A stretch of 32,228 nucleotides of DNA, taken from positions 1 through 32,228 of the forward strand of contig JALWLB010000167.1 in assembly GCA_027081145.1 (NCBI GenBank). The letters are read 5' to 3'. This document shows positions 1 through 7,253 of this stretch, in pieces (positions within the stretch are counted from its first letter, which is position 1; each line of letters opens with the position of its first letter). Both the position numbers and the translations under genes were made by a program. The DNA comes from Campylobacterales bacterium. Its GTDB lineage: Bacteria; Campylobacterota; Campylobacteria; Campylobacterales; QNZT01. The notes under the pieces are model-generated. The model made no database searches. It was not told the origin of the DNA and worked only from the letters and a program-made list of their open reading frames with translations.

Positions 1-70
1 ATAAAAAAAATAAAAAAAAAATAAAAACAAAATAAAAAAAAAAAATAAAACATTTAAAAAAAAAAAAAAA
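1..70. repeat. A-rich low-complexity tract
   Basis: The first 70 bases are almost all A on the plus strand, with scattered T, two C and no G. The longest A run is at 56-70. The tract ends just upstream of the predicted promoter of the cytochrome gene at 159. Phased A runs of this kind can bend DNA or act as an UP element for RNA polymerase, but whether this one does is inference. No coding potential is seen. Confidence 0.7.
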
Positions 71-91
71 CGATAATAAAAGCAAAAGTTA

Positions 92-100
92 TGCTAAAAT
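92..100 (+). promoter_or_regulatory. Extended -10 promoter of the multiheme cytochrome gene
   Basis: TGCTAAAAT matches an extended -10 element (TGn plus TAAAAT). Transcription would start near 107 and give a leader of about 50 bases. A ribosome site AAAGGG at 146-151 lies seven bases before the ATG at 159. No good -35 is seen, which is normal for the main sigma factor of Campylobacterota. The A-rich tract lies directly upstream. Confidence 0.5.
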
Positions 101-158
101 TTAAGATAATTTCAAAATGCCGATATTATCCTAATACTACAGGCTAAAGGGTCAATAA

Positions 159-1211
159 ATGAGATATATAATAGTTATATTTTTAACAATTACTTTTATA
201 AATGCAGCTGAGTTTTCACACAAACCATACGATAAAACAAAATCATGTAAAGAGTGTCATGATATGGGTGAAGGTAAAAAATTTGTTCATGCTCCTGTTA
301 GATCAGGAGCTTGTACATCTTGTCACTCTATTAACAAATCAAAATCAAGAAATCTCTTAAGGGCGGTCTCTGTTAGTAAAATGTGTACATTGTGTCATTA
401 TAAAAAAGCAAATATCATAAGAGCTGATAAACATGTTCATCCTCCAGTAAAAAAAGATTGCACAGGTTGTCACGACCCTCATGCTGGTGATTTTAGATTT
501 AGACTCAGAGCCGATAGTAAAAAAGATTTATGTCTTACTTGTCATATAGAGAAAAAGGAGTATATAACAAGTGTAAAAAATCAACATGGAGCAATTTTTG
601 CAAAAGATGGTGGATGTATATCTTGTCATGATCCTCATGGAACTGGTCAGCCAAAAATGATCAAAGCAAAAAGCATAAAAGATCTTTGTATAAAATGTCA
701 TAACAAAGAGCTAAAAAGAGAAGAAGATGGGAAAAAACTACTCAATGTAGCAAAACACTTAAAAGACAATCCAGACTGGCATGGACCAATTCAATGGGGA
801 GATTGTGCTTTGTGTCATAACCCTCATGGAAGTAATAATCACAGAATGCTAAAAAAACCATTTCCTGAAAAATTTTATACCTCATTTGATACAAAAAAAT
901 ATATCTGCTTTGAGTGTCATGAAACAGAAAAATTTACAAAACAATACACAACAACTGCAACAAATTTTAGAAATGAAGATAAAAACATACACTTTGTGCA
1001 TGTCAATAGAGAAAAAGGGATAACCTGTAGAGCTTGTCACGATTTTCATGCAACAAAAGATTATCCACACCATATAGCACAAAAAACAAGTTTTGGTATA
1101 TCTCAACTACCTCTTAGATATATAGAGACTCCAACAGGAGGATCATGTGCACCAGCTTGTCACATAAGAAGAGGTTATGATAGGAAAAAGGCTATTAAAA
1201 ATTTGAGATAG
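159..1211 (+). CDS. Exported multiheme cytochrome c, doubled-CXXCH family
   Basis: A 350-residue protein with a short signal peptide (cleavage probably after about residue 17, ...INAA), so it should act in the periplasm. Ten CXXCH haem-binding motifs have their first Cys at residues 30, 52, 76, 101, 125, 153, 177, 216, 250 and 290. An eleventh site at 330 is CX3CH (CAPACH). Several sites are followed by DPH or NPH, the pattern of the doubled CXXCH (cytochrome c3/c7-like) family, and many free His residues could be second axial ligands. Such proteins pass electrons between quinol oxidising membrane proteins and periplasmic reductases or extracellular acceptors. No catalytic domain is recognised, so an electron-transfer role is likely but the partner is unknown. 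The gene stands alone in the window; the 5' neighbour is outside it. The ATG at 159 is supported by AAAGGG seven bases upstream. Confidence 0.9.
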   Translation: MRYIIVIFLTITFINAAEFSHKPYDKTKSCKECHDMGEGKKFVHAPVRSGACTSCHSINKSKSRNLLRAVSVSKMCTLCHYKKANIIRADKHVHPPVKKDCTGCHDPHAGDFRFRLRADSKKDLCLTCHIEKKEYITSVKNQHGAIFAKDGGCISCHDPHGTGQPKMIKAKSIKDLCIKCHNKELKREEDGKKLLNVAKHLKDNPDWHGPIQWGDCALCHNPHGSNNHRMLKKPFPEKFYTSFDTKKYICFECHETEKFTKQYTTTATNFRNEDKNIHFVHVNREKGITCRACHDFHATKDYPHHIAQKTSFGISQLPLRYIETPTGGSCAPACHIRRGYDRKKAIKNLR

Positions 1212-1320
1212 ATCTGTTATTAATTTAAAATATGTTATTATGAAACAAATCATAATGAAGCTCTACATGATTTTTAATAAAATCTCAAAAAGAAGTAAAA
1301 ATCTTGAGAGTTTCATTTCT

Positions 1321-1381
1321 TGTCCGATAGGGCAAAGCTTTAGTGAGAGGAATTTTTGTTGGAATTTATTTCCAACAAAAA
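1321..1381. other. Pair of hairpins in an intergenic region, possible structured RNA
   Basis: TGTCC (1321-1325) and GGGCA (1330-1334) can pair across a GATA loop. A second, perfect 12-bp inverted repeat lies at 1353-1364 and 1370-1381 (TTTTTGTTGGAA / TTCCAACAAAAA) with a five-base loop. Neither is followed by a T run in either direction, so this is not an ordinary terminator. An open frame of 49 codons (1255-1404, ATG start) runs through both hairpins but resembles nothing I know and has no clear ribosome site. The function is unknown. Confidence 0.4.
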
Positions 1382-1408
1382 GGAGATTATTAGGTAAAAG
1401 ATAACATA

Positions 1409-1714
1409 ATGTTTCATAATAGAAAAAAAGAGTTACAAACTTTAGAAAAAGAGTATCAAAACTGTTGAATCTTTAAACTCTTGTGTGTATTTACTACTTT
1501 TCATCTTTACCTCACTTATTTATTTTTATTGTAACTAAGAATTGTTTGTATTCTTTGTTTGAATAAGTGTAGCCAGATCAAGTGCAAATGGCAAAACAGT
1601 GTAAACAAAGAACAAATACTTCATCAACTTATCAAAAAATCCAAGTTAGTCAAACATGATTTAAAAGAGAGTTTTTTGGTAGCTACTAAAAAGGAGTTTA
1701 AAAATCTCAAATAG
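1409..1714 (+). pseudogene. Remnant of an AAA ATPase of the DUF234 type (both ends kept, middle lost)
   Basis: From ATG 1409 the frame reads MFHNRKKELQTLEKEYQNC and then stops at 1466. This closely resembles the start of the archaeal/bacterial ATPase family that ends in a DUF234 nuclease-like domain (typically MF-NRE-ELE-LE--Y). In the same frame, about 1577-1711 encodes IKCKWQNSVNKEQILHQL followed by IKKSKLVKH and ends at TAG 1712. This resembles the C-terminus of the same family (K-W plus a helix ending KSKLV). The Walker motifs and most of the roughly 450-residue protein are missing, and stops at 1466 and 1532 interrupt the frame. I read this as an old internal deletion. The family call rests on memory of the consensus, not a search. 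Confidence 0.55.
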
Positions 1715-1715
1715 A

Positions 1716-2495
1716 CTATTTACAAATGACATCTATCGCCTCTTTAGCTTTAAGAGATAGTGAAATTGCTCCATTTGGAACATCACTATCTCTTGGATTT
1801 ACTCTTATGAGTTTTGCATTTTTTCTTCTTGCTATATCTTCACTAAACATTCTTACAGTTGGTACACTATGTCCTGCTCCAAACTCTAAAATTGCTAAAT
1901 TGGCTTTATCTATATCATATAGCCATTGGTTCAGTTTTTGATACTGATAGTGAGTTCTATTTTCAATCCACTCCCAATCGCCAAACATCAAAATATTTGG
2001 TCTTGCAAGTGAGTTACATTTTGGACATTTTGGGTGTGAGTTTAAATTCTCATTTTTTGCACTCCAGATATCATCACAGCATCTATTGACACACTGTAGA
2101 TGGTGAATAGAGCCATGAACTTCTACAATTTTATCACTATCAAACCCTGCTTTTTGAAATTGACCATCAACATTTGAAGTAAATACAAAATATCCATACT
2201 TTTTTGAATTTGCCAACTCTAAAAGTTTATAAAAACCATCATGTGGAGTAGTATCACGATACAAAAGCAATCTATGCCCATAAAACTTCCATGCTAAATT
2301 AGGATCATCTTTGAACCATCTTGGATTTGCAAGTTCTTCAAAACTAAGCCCTAACTCTTTTGCCATAGGATAAGCTCTCCAAAAACCATCTCGTCCTCTA
2401 AAATCAGGAAGTCCACTATCCACACCCATACCAGCTCCAGCACTTATCAAGATGGCATCCGCTTTTAAAATTATCTCTTTTGCATTTTCAAACAT
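1716..2495 (-). CDS. Sir2-family NAD-dependent protein deacylase (sirtuin)
   Basis: A 259-residue cytoplasmic protein of the size usual for bacterial sirtuins, which remove acyl groups from lysines while consuming NAD. The NAD-binding motif GAGMGVDSGLPDFRG is at residues 20-34, the TSNVD segment (TQNID in most sirtuins) at 106-110, the catalytic His at 127 in VHGS, and a zinc ribbon formed by C135, C139 or C140, C157 and C160. The late glycine motif reads FGAGHS (205-210) instead of the usual GTS. The departures in the TQN and GTS motifs mark a divergent branch, so the preferred acyl group is uncertain. The start codon lies inside the end of the HDAC-type gene (8-base overlap), so the two are probably translated together. 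A likely job, by analogy with SrtN of Bacillus subtilis, is deacetylation of acetyl-CoA synthetase or other metabolic enzymes. Confidence 0.88.
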   Translation of the reverse strand: MFENAKEIILKADAILISAGAGMGVDSGLPDFRGRDGFWRAYPMAKELGLSFEELANPRWFKDDPNLAWKFYGHRLLLYRDTTPHDGFYKLLELANSKKYGYFVFTSNVDGQFQKAGFDSDKIVEVHGSIHHLQCVNRCCDDIWSAKNENLNSHPKCPKCNSLARPNILMFGDWEWIENRTHYQYQKLNQWLYDIDKANLAILEFGAGHSVPTVRMFSEDIARRKNAKLIRVNPRDSDVPNGAISLSLKAKEAIDVICK

Positions 2496-3393
2496 TTACA
2501 AGCCTATCTAATGTTACATCAACGCTTTTTACCAATGAATCTAAGTTATAACCACCTTCAAGCAAAAATGCTACTGGTTTATCTTTTGAAAAGTGCAAAA
2601 TTTTTTCTACCATCAAACCAAGAGCATCATAAGTTATATTTGAAGTTGAAATCATCTCATCTTTCATCAAATCATATCCAGCAGAGACAAGCACTATATC
2701 AAAATCAAAATCTTTTGGAAGCCTATCAAAAAAGCTCAAAAACTCAATATCACCTATATAATCATGATAAGCGATATTTTGTGTAAAACCCTTACCTTTG
2801 CCTTTGCCAATTTCATCATCAGCTCCACTAAAATATGGGTAATTGTTTTTTTCATGTACACTAAAAAAATAGACACTATCATCTTCATAAAAGATATTTT
2901 GCGTACCATTTCCATGATGTACATCAAAATCTATTATCAAAACTTTTTTGTATCCAGCATCTTGTGCATATCTTGCCATGAGAGCTATATTGTTAAAGAT
3001 ACAAAACCCCTGCCCTGTAATAATCTCTGCATGATGACCAGGTGGGCGAAGATTTAAAAAAGCTCTTTTTATAGTTTTGTTTTTAAATAGTTCAATCGCA
3101 TTTTTTGTTGAAGTTGCTGCTTTTAAAGCTACATGATAACTATCACTTGAGAGTATAGTATCACTACTCATAATTTGTGTGATACCATTTTCAAAAGCCT
3201 CTTCTACCCAATTGACATAACCGATATCATGTATCTTATAAAGATCCTCTTTTGCTCCTATCGTTGTAGGAATTTTAAAAAGATCATATTTTTGCTCTAC
3301 AAGATTATTTATAAATTTGACTCGATTTTTATTCTCTATATGTTTGCCGCTATCATGTAGCTCAAAATCACTATCATACATATATCCAACCAT
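2488..3393 (-). CDS. Zinc-dependent histone-deacetylase-family amidohydrolase (HDAC/AcuC type)
   Basis: A 301-residue protein covering a complete bacterial HDAC fold. RPPGHH at 116-121 supplies the catalytic His pair. IIDFDVHHGNG supplies zinc ligands D157 and H159, and SAGYD supplies the third, D241. EGGY gives the transition-state Tyr at 282. All residues needed for catalysis are present. Family members deacetylate lysines on proteins (AcuC on acetyl-CoA synthetase) or small acetylated polyamines; the sequence alone does not separate these. The ATG at 3393 is chosen because AGGAGG lies five to six bases upstream; a second in-frame ATG (residue 5) lacks such a site. The gene overlaps the sirtuin gene downstream and follows the HDOD gene by 37 bases. 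Confidence 0.9.
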   Translation of the reverse strand: MVGYMYDSDFELHDSGKHIENKNRVKFINNLVEQKYDLFKIPTTIGAKEDLYKIHDIGYVNWVEEAFENGITQIMSSDTILSSDSYHVALKAATSTKNAIELFKNKTIKRAFLNLRPPGHHAEIITGQGFCIFNNIALMARYAQDAGYKKVLIIDFDVHHGNGTQNIFYEDDSVYFFSVHEKNNYPYFSGADDEIGKGKGKGFTQNIAYHDYIGDIEFLSFFDRLPKDFDFDIVLVSAGYDLMKDEMISTSNITYDALGLMVEKILHFSKDKPVAFLLEGGYNLDSLVKSVDVTLDRLVNV

Positions 3394-3423
3394 AGCAACC
3401 TCCTAAAACTTAGGTATGCTATG

Positions 3424-3429
3424 ATTATA
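3424..3429 (-). promoter_or_regulatory. -10 element TATAAT for the deacylase pair, with a hairpin over the ribosome site
   Basis: On the minus strand TATAAT follows directly on the stop codon of the HDOD gene. Initiation would fall near 3417, giving a leader of about 24 bases. That leader holds CCTAA-gtt-TTAGG, whose 3' arm runs into the AGGAGG ribosome site, so the site may be partly masked. The deacylase pair may therefore be transcribed separately from the HDOD gene. No -35 is clear. Confidence 0.45.
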
Positions 3430-3430
3430 T

Positions 3431-4249
3431 CTACGCAGTCTGAAAAATCTCTTCTATAAGCTCATTAAATCTTTTTGGATTTAGATTGTAGTGTTGAGCT
3501 AACTTTAAACTTTGTTCTATATTTGATTGGATATCAAATTTTTGTGTTGGTATGAGTGTTTTTACAACTTTTAAAGCTTGTGCAAAAGCTTGTATATCTT
3601 CATCTGCATTTTGAGGATTGTGTAAATTTCTTATAGCCTCATACATATTTTCATCAAAATTCCACTCTTCAAAAAGTATTGCACTTACCTCTTCGTTTGT
3701 TATATTAAAAACTTGAGTTTCTAACTCTTTTAACTCTTCAAGAGTCGATAATTTATCTACATGAGCTTTAAACTCTTCTATTTTATTGTGCTCTTTTAAT
3801 ATACTTGATAAAACAACTTTGCCAACTTCCATCAAAAAAGATGTTAGTGCCAACACTTCAAGCATAGATCTTTTGTTTTTAAACCATTGCAACATAAAAG
3901 CATTTTGTTTTTCAGTGATATTTATGAACTCTTTGGCACTAAGTCCATAAGGAGAGAGATCAAGATCAAGTTTTTTTTGCAAAAAAGAGGAAAACGCAAA
4001 CCCTTTAACACTCTCCATACCAAAAATCGAAACAGCTTGAGAGATACCCCTAATCTCACGGCTAAAACCATATAGTGGACTATTTGCCGCCTTTAGTATA
4101 TTTGCAACGATCATAGGATCACTCTCTATAGCATTTACTAAATCTTTGATTGAACTATTTTCATCGTTACAAACTGCAACCACTTTTGAAACAGTATCAT
4201 CAAGCGGTGGAAAAGCTTTTACTTTTTCAAGGATCATCTCTCTTGTCAT
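3431..4249 (-). CDS. HDOD-domain signalling protein
   Basis: A 272-residue soluble protein. The N-terminal two thirds match the HDOD domain: a FPPLDDTVSKV start, a DP at 44-45 leading into ANILKAANSPLYG (about 49-61), and a later segment ISQAVSIFGMESVKG that is typical of the fold. HDOD proteins are relatives of HD-type hydrolases without the metal-binding HD pair; they act in two-component or cyclic-nucleotide signalling, often linked to motility, but their molecular activity is poorly defined. No receiver or GGDEF domain is attached. The ATG at 4249 has AAGGA eight bases or so upstream. It is transcribed away from the zinc-ribbon gene at 4341 and may share transcription with the deacylase genes downstream. 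Confidence 0.85.
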   Translation of the reverse strand: MTREMILEKVKAFPPLDDTVSKVVAVCNDENSSIKDLVNAIESDPMIVANILKAANSPLYGFSREIRGISQAVSIFGMESVKGFAFSSFLQKKLDLDLSPYGLSAKEFINITEKQNAFMLQWFKNKRSMLEVLALTSFLMEVGKVVLSSILKEHNKIEEFKAHVDKLSTLEELKELETQVFNITNEEVSAILFEEWNFDENMYEAIRNLHNPQNADEDIQAFAQALKVVKTLIPTQKFDIQSNIEQSLKLAQHYNLNPKRFNELIEEIFQTA

Positions 4250-4340
4250 CTTTTTTCCTTATTAATTTTTAAATTGTTTTGGTTTGGTCTATTATCGACA
4301 TTTTAAGAAAAATTTTTATGAAATTTGTGTATCATATATC

Positions 4341-4622
4341 ATGTATAATATTTTAACCTTTATTTTTGTTATTGTTATCTTTGGCGGTTTGGTTTGGGCT
4401 TATTTTTATTATCTAAAAGAAAAAGCTGGAAAATTACAACTTATAGAACAGGGAATTTGTCCAGAGTGTAGAGAAAAAACTATAGAAGTTGCTGATCAAA
4501 AAGGTGGAGGATGTAGTGGTGTTAATTTAGTGCAATTTGAGTGCACAAACTGTAATTACACAGATAGTTTCTCTATAGGTGGTGGTAGTTCATGTTGTAG
4601 TGGAGACTCTTGTAAACGCTAA
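4341..4622 (+). CDS. Small membrane-anchored zinc-ribbon protein
   Basis: From ATG 4341 the product is 93 residues: one N-terminal membrane helix (about residues 3-24), a charged linker, then two CxxC pairs (CPEC and CTNC) that should form a zinc ribbon facing the cytoplasm, and a Gly/Ser/Cys-rich tail with a CC pair and a further Cys. The frame stays open further upstream to a TTG at 4284, but I prefer 4341 because it is an ATG placed directly before the hydrophobic helix; neither start has a clear ribosome site. The stop overlaps the stop of the convergent endonuclease IV gene by three bases. I do not recognise a named family; a role in metal handling or protein contact is only a guess. Confidence 0.7.
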   Translation: MYNILTFIFVIVIFGGLVWAYFYYLKEKAGKLQLIEQGICPECREKTIEVADQKGGGCSGVNLVQFECTNCNYTDSFSIGGGSSCCSGDSCKR

Positions 4623-5461
4623 TCTATTAAAGAATAAAGCAGTTTAATCTCTTGCTCCCAAATGGTATCATCAATAGTCTCTAAAATTAGAGGGATATCA
4701 TCCATCCTTTTATCATTCATGATATATTTAAACGCTTCTAACCCGATCTTGCCAACTCCAATACTCTCATGTCTATCAACTCTTGAGCCAAGATCCGGTT
4801 TGGAATCATTTAGATGCATCCCTTTTAAATACTTAAATCCTACAATTTCTTCAAATTTATCCCATGTTTTTGTATAAGCTTCATAGTCTCTCAAATCATA
4901 CCCCGAAGTAAATGCATGACAGGTATCTATACAGACTCCAACTCGATCTTTATCTATAGAGTTGTTTATCAAATATCCCAAATGCTCAAACTTATAACCC
5001 AAGTTACTACCTTGTCCTGCTGTATTTTCTATAACGAGAATTACATCTTTTGTGATCTCTAATGTTTTATTCATAGACTCTACAATCAAATCTAAACACT
5101 CTTGCTCACCAATAAGCTTTAAATGACTACCGGGATGGAAGTTTAACTTATCAAGTCCTAATTGCTCACATCTTTGTACTTCATCTATAAAAGCATTAAG
5201 AGATTTTTCTCGTTTTAGACTATCTGGATGACCAAGATTTATAAGATAGCTATCATGTGGCAATATATGTTTTGGCTCTATTTCTACTTCATTTAAGTTT
5301 TGTTTAAACTTTTCTATGCTCTCTTTATCGAGAGGCTTTGCATTCCATTGTCTTTGATTTTTTGTAAATATAGCAAACGCTTTTGCACCGATTTTTTGAG
5401 CATTTAAAGGAGCATTAAAAACTCCACCAGCTATACTTACATGAGCACCAACATATTTCAC
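4619..5461 (-). CDS. nfo: Endonuclease IV (AP endonuclease)
   Basis: A 280-residue protein of normal length for this family. It begins [12 protein letters not shown] and carries the family's metal-binding TIM-barrel motifs: the FTKNQRQW segment near residue 33, HPGSH (about 105-109), the [13 protein letters not shown] Glu (about 142), [14 protein letters not shown] (about 178-191) and HLNDSK (about 217). The enzyme cuts DNA at abasic sites on the 5' side and is the main AP endonuclease in base-excision repair, using three zinc ions. Translation starts at GTG (5461), sharing its first base with the TAG stop of the lipoprotein gene upstream (TAGTG), so the two are probably translationally coupled. 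Confidence 0.95.
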   Translation of the reverse strand: MKYVGAHVSIAGGVFNAPLNAQKIGAKAFAIFTKNQRQWNAKPLDKESIEKFKQNLNEVEIEPKHILPHDSYLINLGHPDSLKREKSLNAFIDEVQRCEQLGLDKLNFHPGSHLKLIGEQECLDLIVESMNKTLEITKDVILVIENTAGQGSNLGYKFEHLGYLINNSIDKDRVGVCIDTCHAFTSGYDLRDYEAYTKTWDKFEEIVGFKYLKGMHLNDSKPDLGSRVDRHESIGVGKIGLEAFKYIMNDKRMDDIPLILETIDDTIWEQEIKLLYSLID

Positions 5462-5943
5462 TATTTAAGTCCTGTTATTTTAATTATGATTTTATTTTTT
5501 TTATCTTTAAAATAGATATTTTCTTTATCAACTTTATACTTTATATTGTACCATTTGCTACTAAGAGTTTGCATAAATCCATTTTGATTTTTTTCTAAGT
5601 TTTTACCACCAAATATAGGTTTTTTATTTAGAATATTTTCTATCAAATCATCTGGATAGTATGGGCTTAAGTGAGTTTGATTAAAACTTTGTTTAGAATT
5701 ACACATCTTGTTTAAACATACATTATCTGAAACTTTTAACTCTAAAATTGGCACACCCATGGCAAAAATTTGTAAATCTGTTTTGTTTGGAGATTGGTTT
5801 AAAAATCCTGTATCTGCAAACGCTATTTTTTTAGTTTTAAATACAACTTTACAACTTTTTGAAACTGTAGGCACTTGATTAATAGTTTTAGTCGCACAGC
5901 TACTTAAAAAAATTACTAAAATTGCTATAAATATATTTTTCAT
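5461..5943 (-). CDS. Small lipoprotein of unknown function
   Basis: A 160-residue protein with a clear lipoprotein signal: a short basic start, a hydrophobic helix and the lipobox LSSC, giving a lipidated Cys at residue 16. The mature part is basic, contains Cys pairs near residues 31, 77 and 81, and has no domain that I recognise. ATG 5943 has GGAG about eight bases upstream. On the minus strand a TATACT-like -10 lies in 5965-5975. It leads the two-gene unit with nfo, but nothing suggests a shared function. Its divergent neighbour is the OmpA-family gene at 6057. Confidence 0.75.
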   Translation of the reverse strand: MKNIFIAILVIFLSSCATKTINQVPTVSKSCKVVFKTKKIAFADTGFLNQSPNKTDLQIFAMGVPILELKVSDNVCLNKMCNSKQSFNQTHLSPYYPDDLIENILNKKPIFGGKNLEKNQNGFMQTLSSKWYNIKYKVDKENIYFKDKKNKIIIKITGLK

Positions 5944-6031
5944 TGACCTACTCCATTATCTTTTTTTAAGTATAGTAAAATTAACTTTAAACTATTTAAA
6001 AAAATTAAAGTTTTTTTTAACTCTTTCAGTG

Positions 6032-6037
6032 TATTAT
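6032..6037 (+). promoter_or_regulatory. Possible -10 element of the OmpA-family operon
   Basis: TATTAT lies 20 bases before the ATG at 6057 and is preceded by an AT-rich stretch with a run of eight T (6011-6018), as is common in Campylobacterota promoters. A strong ribosome site AAGGAG is at 6045-6050, six bases from the ATG. The -10 match is modest. Confidence 0.35.
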
Positions 6038-6056
6038 TTTAACTAAGGAGATAGTA

Positions 6057-7253
6057 ATGAAAAAGATACTAATTGGTGCACTTTTGGCTTCATCTTTGCT
6101 TTATGGAGCAAAGGGAGAGAAACCTTACTCATTTGGAGCAATTTTAGGAGTTACCTCTATAAAAAATACAGGTGGCTTAGATGGATTGCATCTACAAGAA
6201 AAAACTATAGGGTTTAATTTTTTGATGAATGCATATGATAATATCAAGCCAAGATTTGATATCGAATATACCTCTTTAGATCTTAACGCTTCTCAACCTG
6301 ACTCACTTTTAAGAATCTCTTTAAATGCTATATATGAATTTTCAACCTTATACAGAATCTATCCATATCTTATAGCTGGAGCTGGATTTGAAAGAGTTGA
6401 TAATAAGACAAAAACTTTTAGTTCTCTTCCTTTTATGCAAGGTGGTGCAGGATTGAAATATAATATAAAAAACTCTATGGCAATAAATCTTGAAATGAAA
6501 GCACTTAGTGTTATTGGTGGAGATAAAGATGAAAAAAATGAAGCAATACTCACAGCTGGTCTATCGATACCATTTGGCAAAATTAAAACACCACAGCCAA
6601 AACAGAAACCTATAATCGATAGTGATGGCGATGGAGTTATGGATGAGCTTGATAAGTGTCCAGATACTCCTATTGGTATCACAGTTGATGGATCTGGTTG
6701 TCCTTTACCTGAACCAAAAGTAACAGTGATCGAAAAAAAGATAGAAGTACCTATACCTATGTCGCTTGATAATAGAGAGTGTCCAGTTAAAACAGACAAA
6801 CCTGATCGCGATCGTGATGGTGTTGAAGATAGTATAGATCAATGCCCAAATACTTTATGCGATTTTAATGTTGATAGCAAGGGTTGTCCAATAAAAGCTA
6901 TACTAAGAATACATTTTGAAACTGATAAAGCTGACATTACGCCATATTCGAGACCGTTAGTTAAAAAATTTGCAGACTTTTTGCTTAAAAACAAAGGTAG
7001 TCAAGTACTTATTACAGGTCATACAGATTGGAGAGGAAGTAACTACTATAACATGGTTTTATCTAAAAAAAGAGCTGAGAGTGTGAGAAAAGCACTAATT
7101 GAGTATGGAGTTAGCCCATCCAGACTAGAAACTGCTGGTAAAGGCGAAGAAGAGCCAATAGCTACAAATAAAACTGAAGAGGGAATGGCACAAAATAGAA
7201 GGATCGAAGTAACCTTGAGTTATCCAGGATATCAAAAAGTGGGGGAAGAGTAA
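6057..7253 (+). CDS. OmpA-family outer-membrane protein with thrombospondin type 3 repeats
   Basis: A 398-residue protein in four parts: a signal peptide (to about residue 18), an N-terminal beta-barrel of the OmpA type (about 20-173), a linker with two calcium-binding thrombospondin type 3 repeats (DSDGDGVMDELDKCPDTP at 188-205 and DRDRDGVEDSIDQCPNT at 250-266), and a C-terminal OmpA domain (about 282-388). The peptidoglycan-binding residues are visible in ITGHTDWRG (D324) and LSKKRA (R339). Such proteins tie the outer membrane to the cell wall; the layout is that of OprF-type porins. The stop codon overlaps the start of the next gene (TAATG), so the lipoprotein downstream is translationally coupled and may act with it at the cell surface. 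Confidence 0.92.
   Translation: MKKILIGALLASSLLYGAKGEKPYSFGAILGVTSIKNTGGLDGLHLQEKTIGFNFLMNAYDNIKPRFDIEYTSLDLNASQPDSLLRISLNAIYEFSTLYRIYPYLIAGAGFERVDNKTKTFSSLPFMQGGAGLKYNIKNSMAINLEMKALSVIGGDKDEKNEAILTAGLSIPFGKIKTPQPKQKPIIDSDGDGVMDELDKCPDTPIGITVDGSGCPLPEPKVTVIEKKIEVPIPMSLDNRECPVKTDKPDRDRDGVEDSIDQCPNTLCDFNVDSKGCPIKAILRIHFETDKADITPYSRPLVKKFADFLLKNKGSQVLITGHTDWRGSNYYNMVLSKKRAESVRKALIEYGVSPSRLETAGKGEEEPIATNKTEEGMAQNRRIEVTLSYPGYQKVGEE

Noticed and set aside
882-1106. A minus-strand reading frame inside the cytochrome gene
   Set aside because: It is a shadow of the CXXCH-rich plus-strand gene, with Cys/Phe-rich low-complexity sequence and no ribosome site.
1321-1360. A cyclic-di-GMP (GEMM) riboswitch, suggested by AGGGCAAAGC
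   Set aside because: Only that short string resembles the motif; the paired stems and tetraloop receptor of the riboswitch are not present, and no intact gene follows.
1353-1381. The 12-bp inverted repeat as a rho-independent terminator of the cytochrome gene
   Set aside because: Its outer arms are T on the 5' side and A on the 3' side, so no U tract follows the stem in either direction.
4284-4340. An upstream extension of the zinc-ribbon gene from a TTG codon
   Set aside because: The extra 19 residues precede the membrane helix, start at TTG and have no ribosome site; the ATG at 4341 gives a normal membrane anchor.
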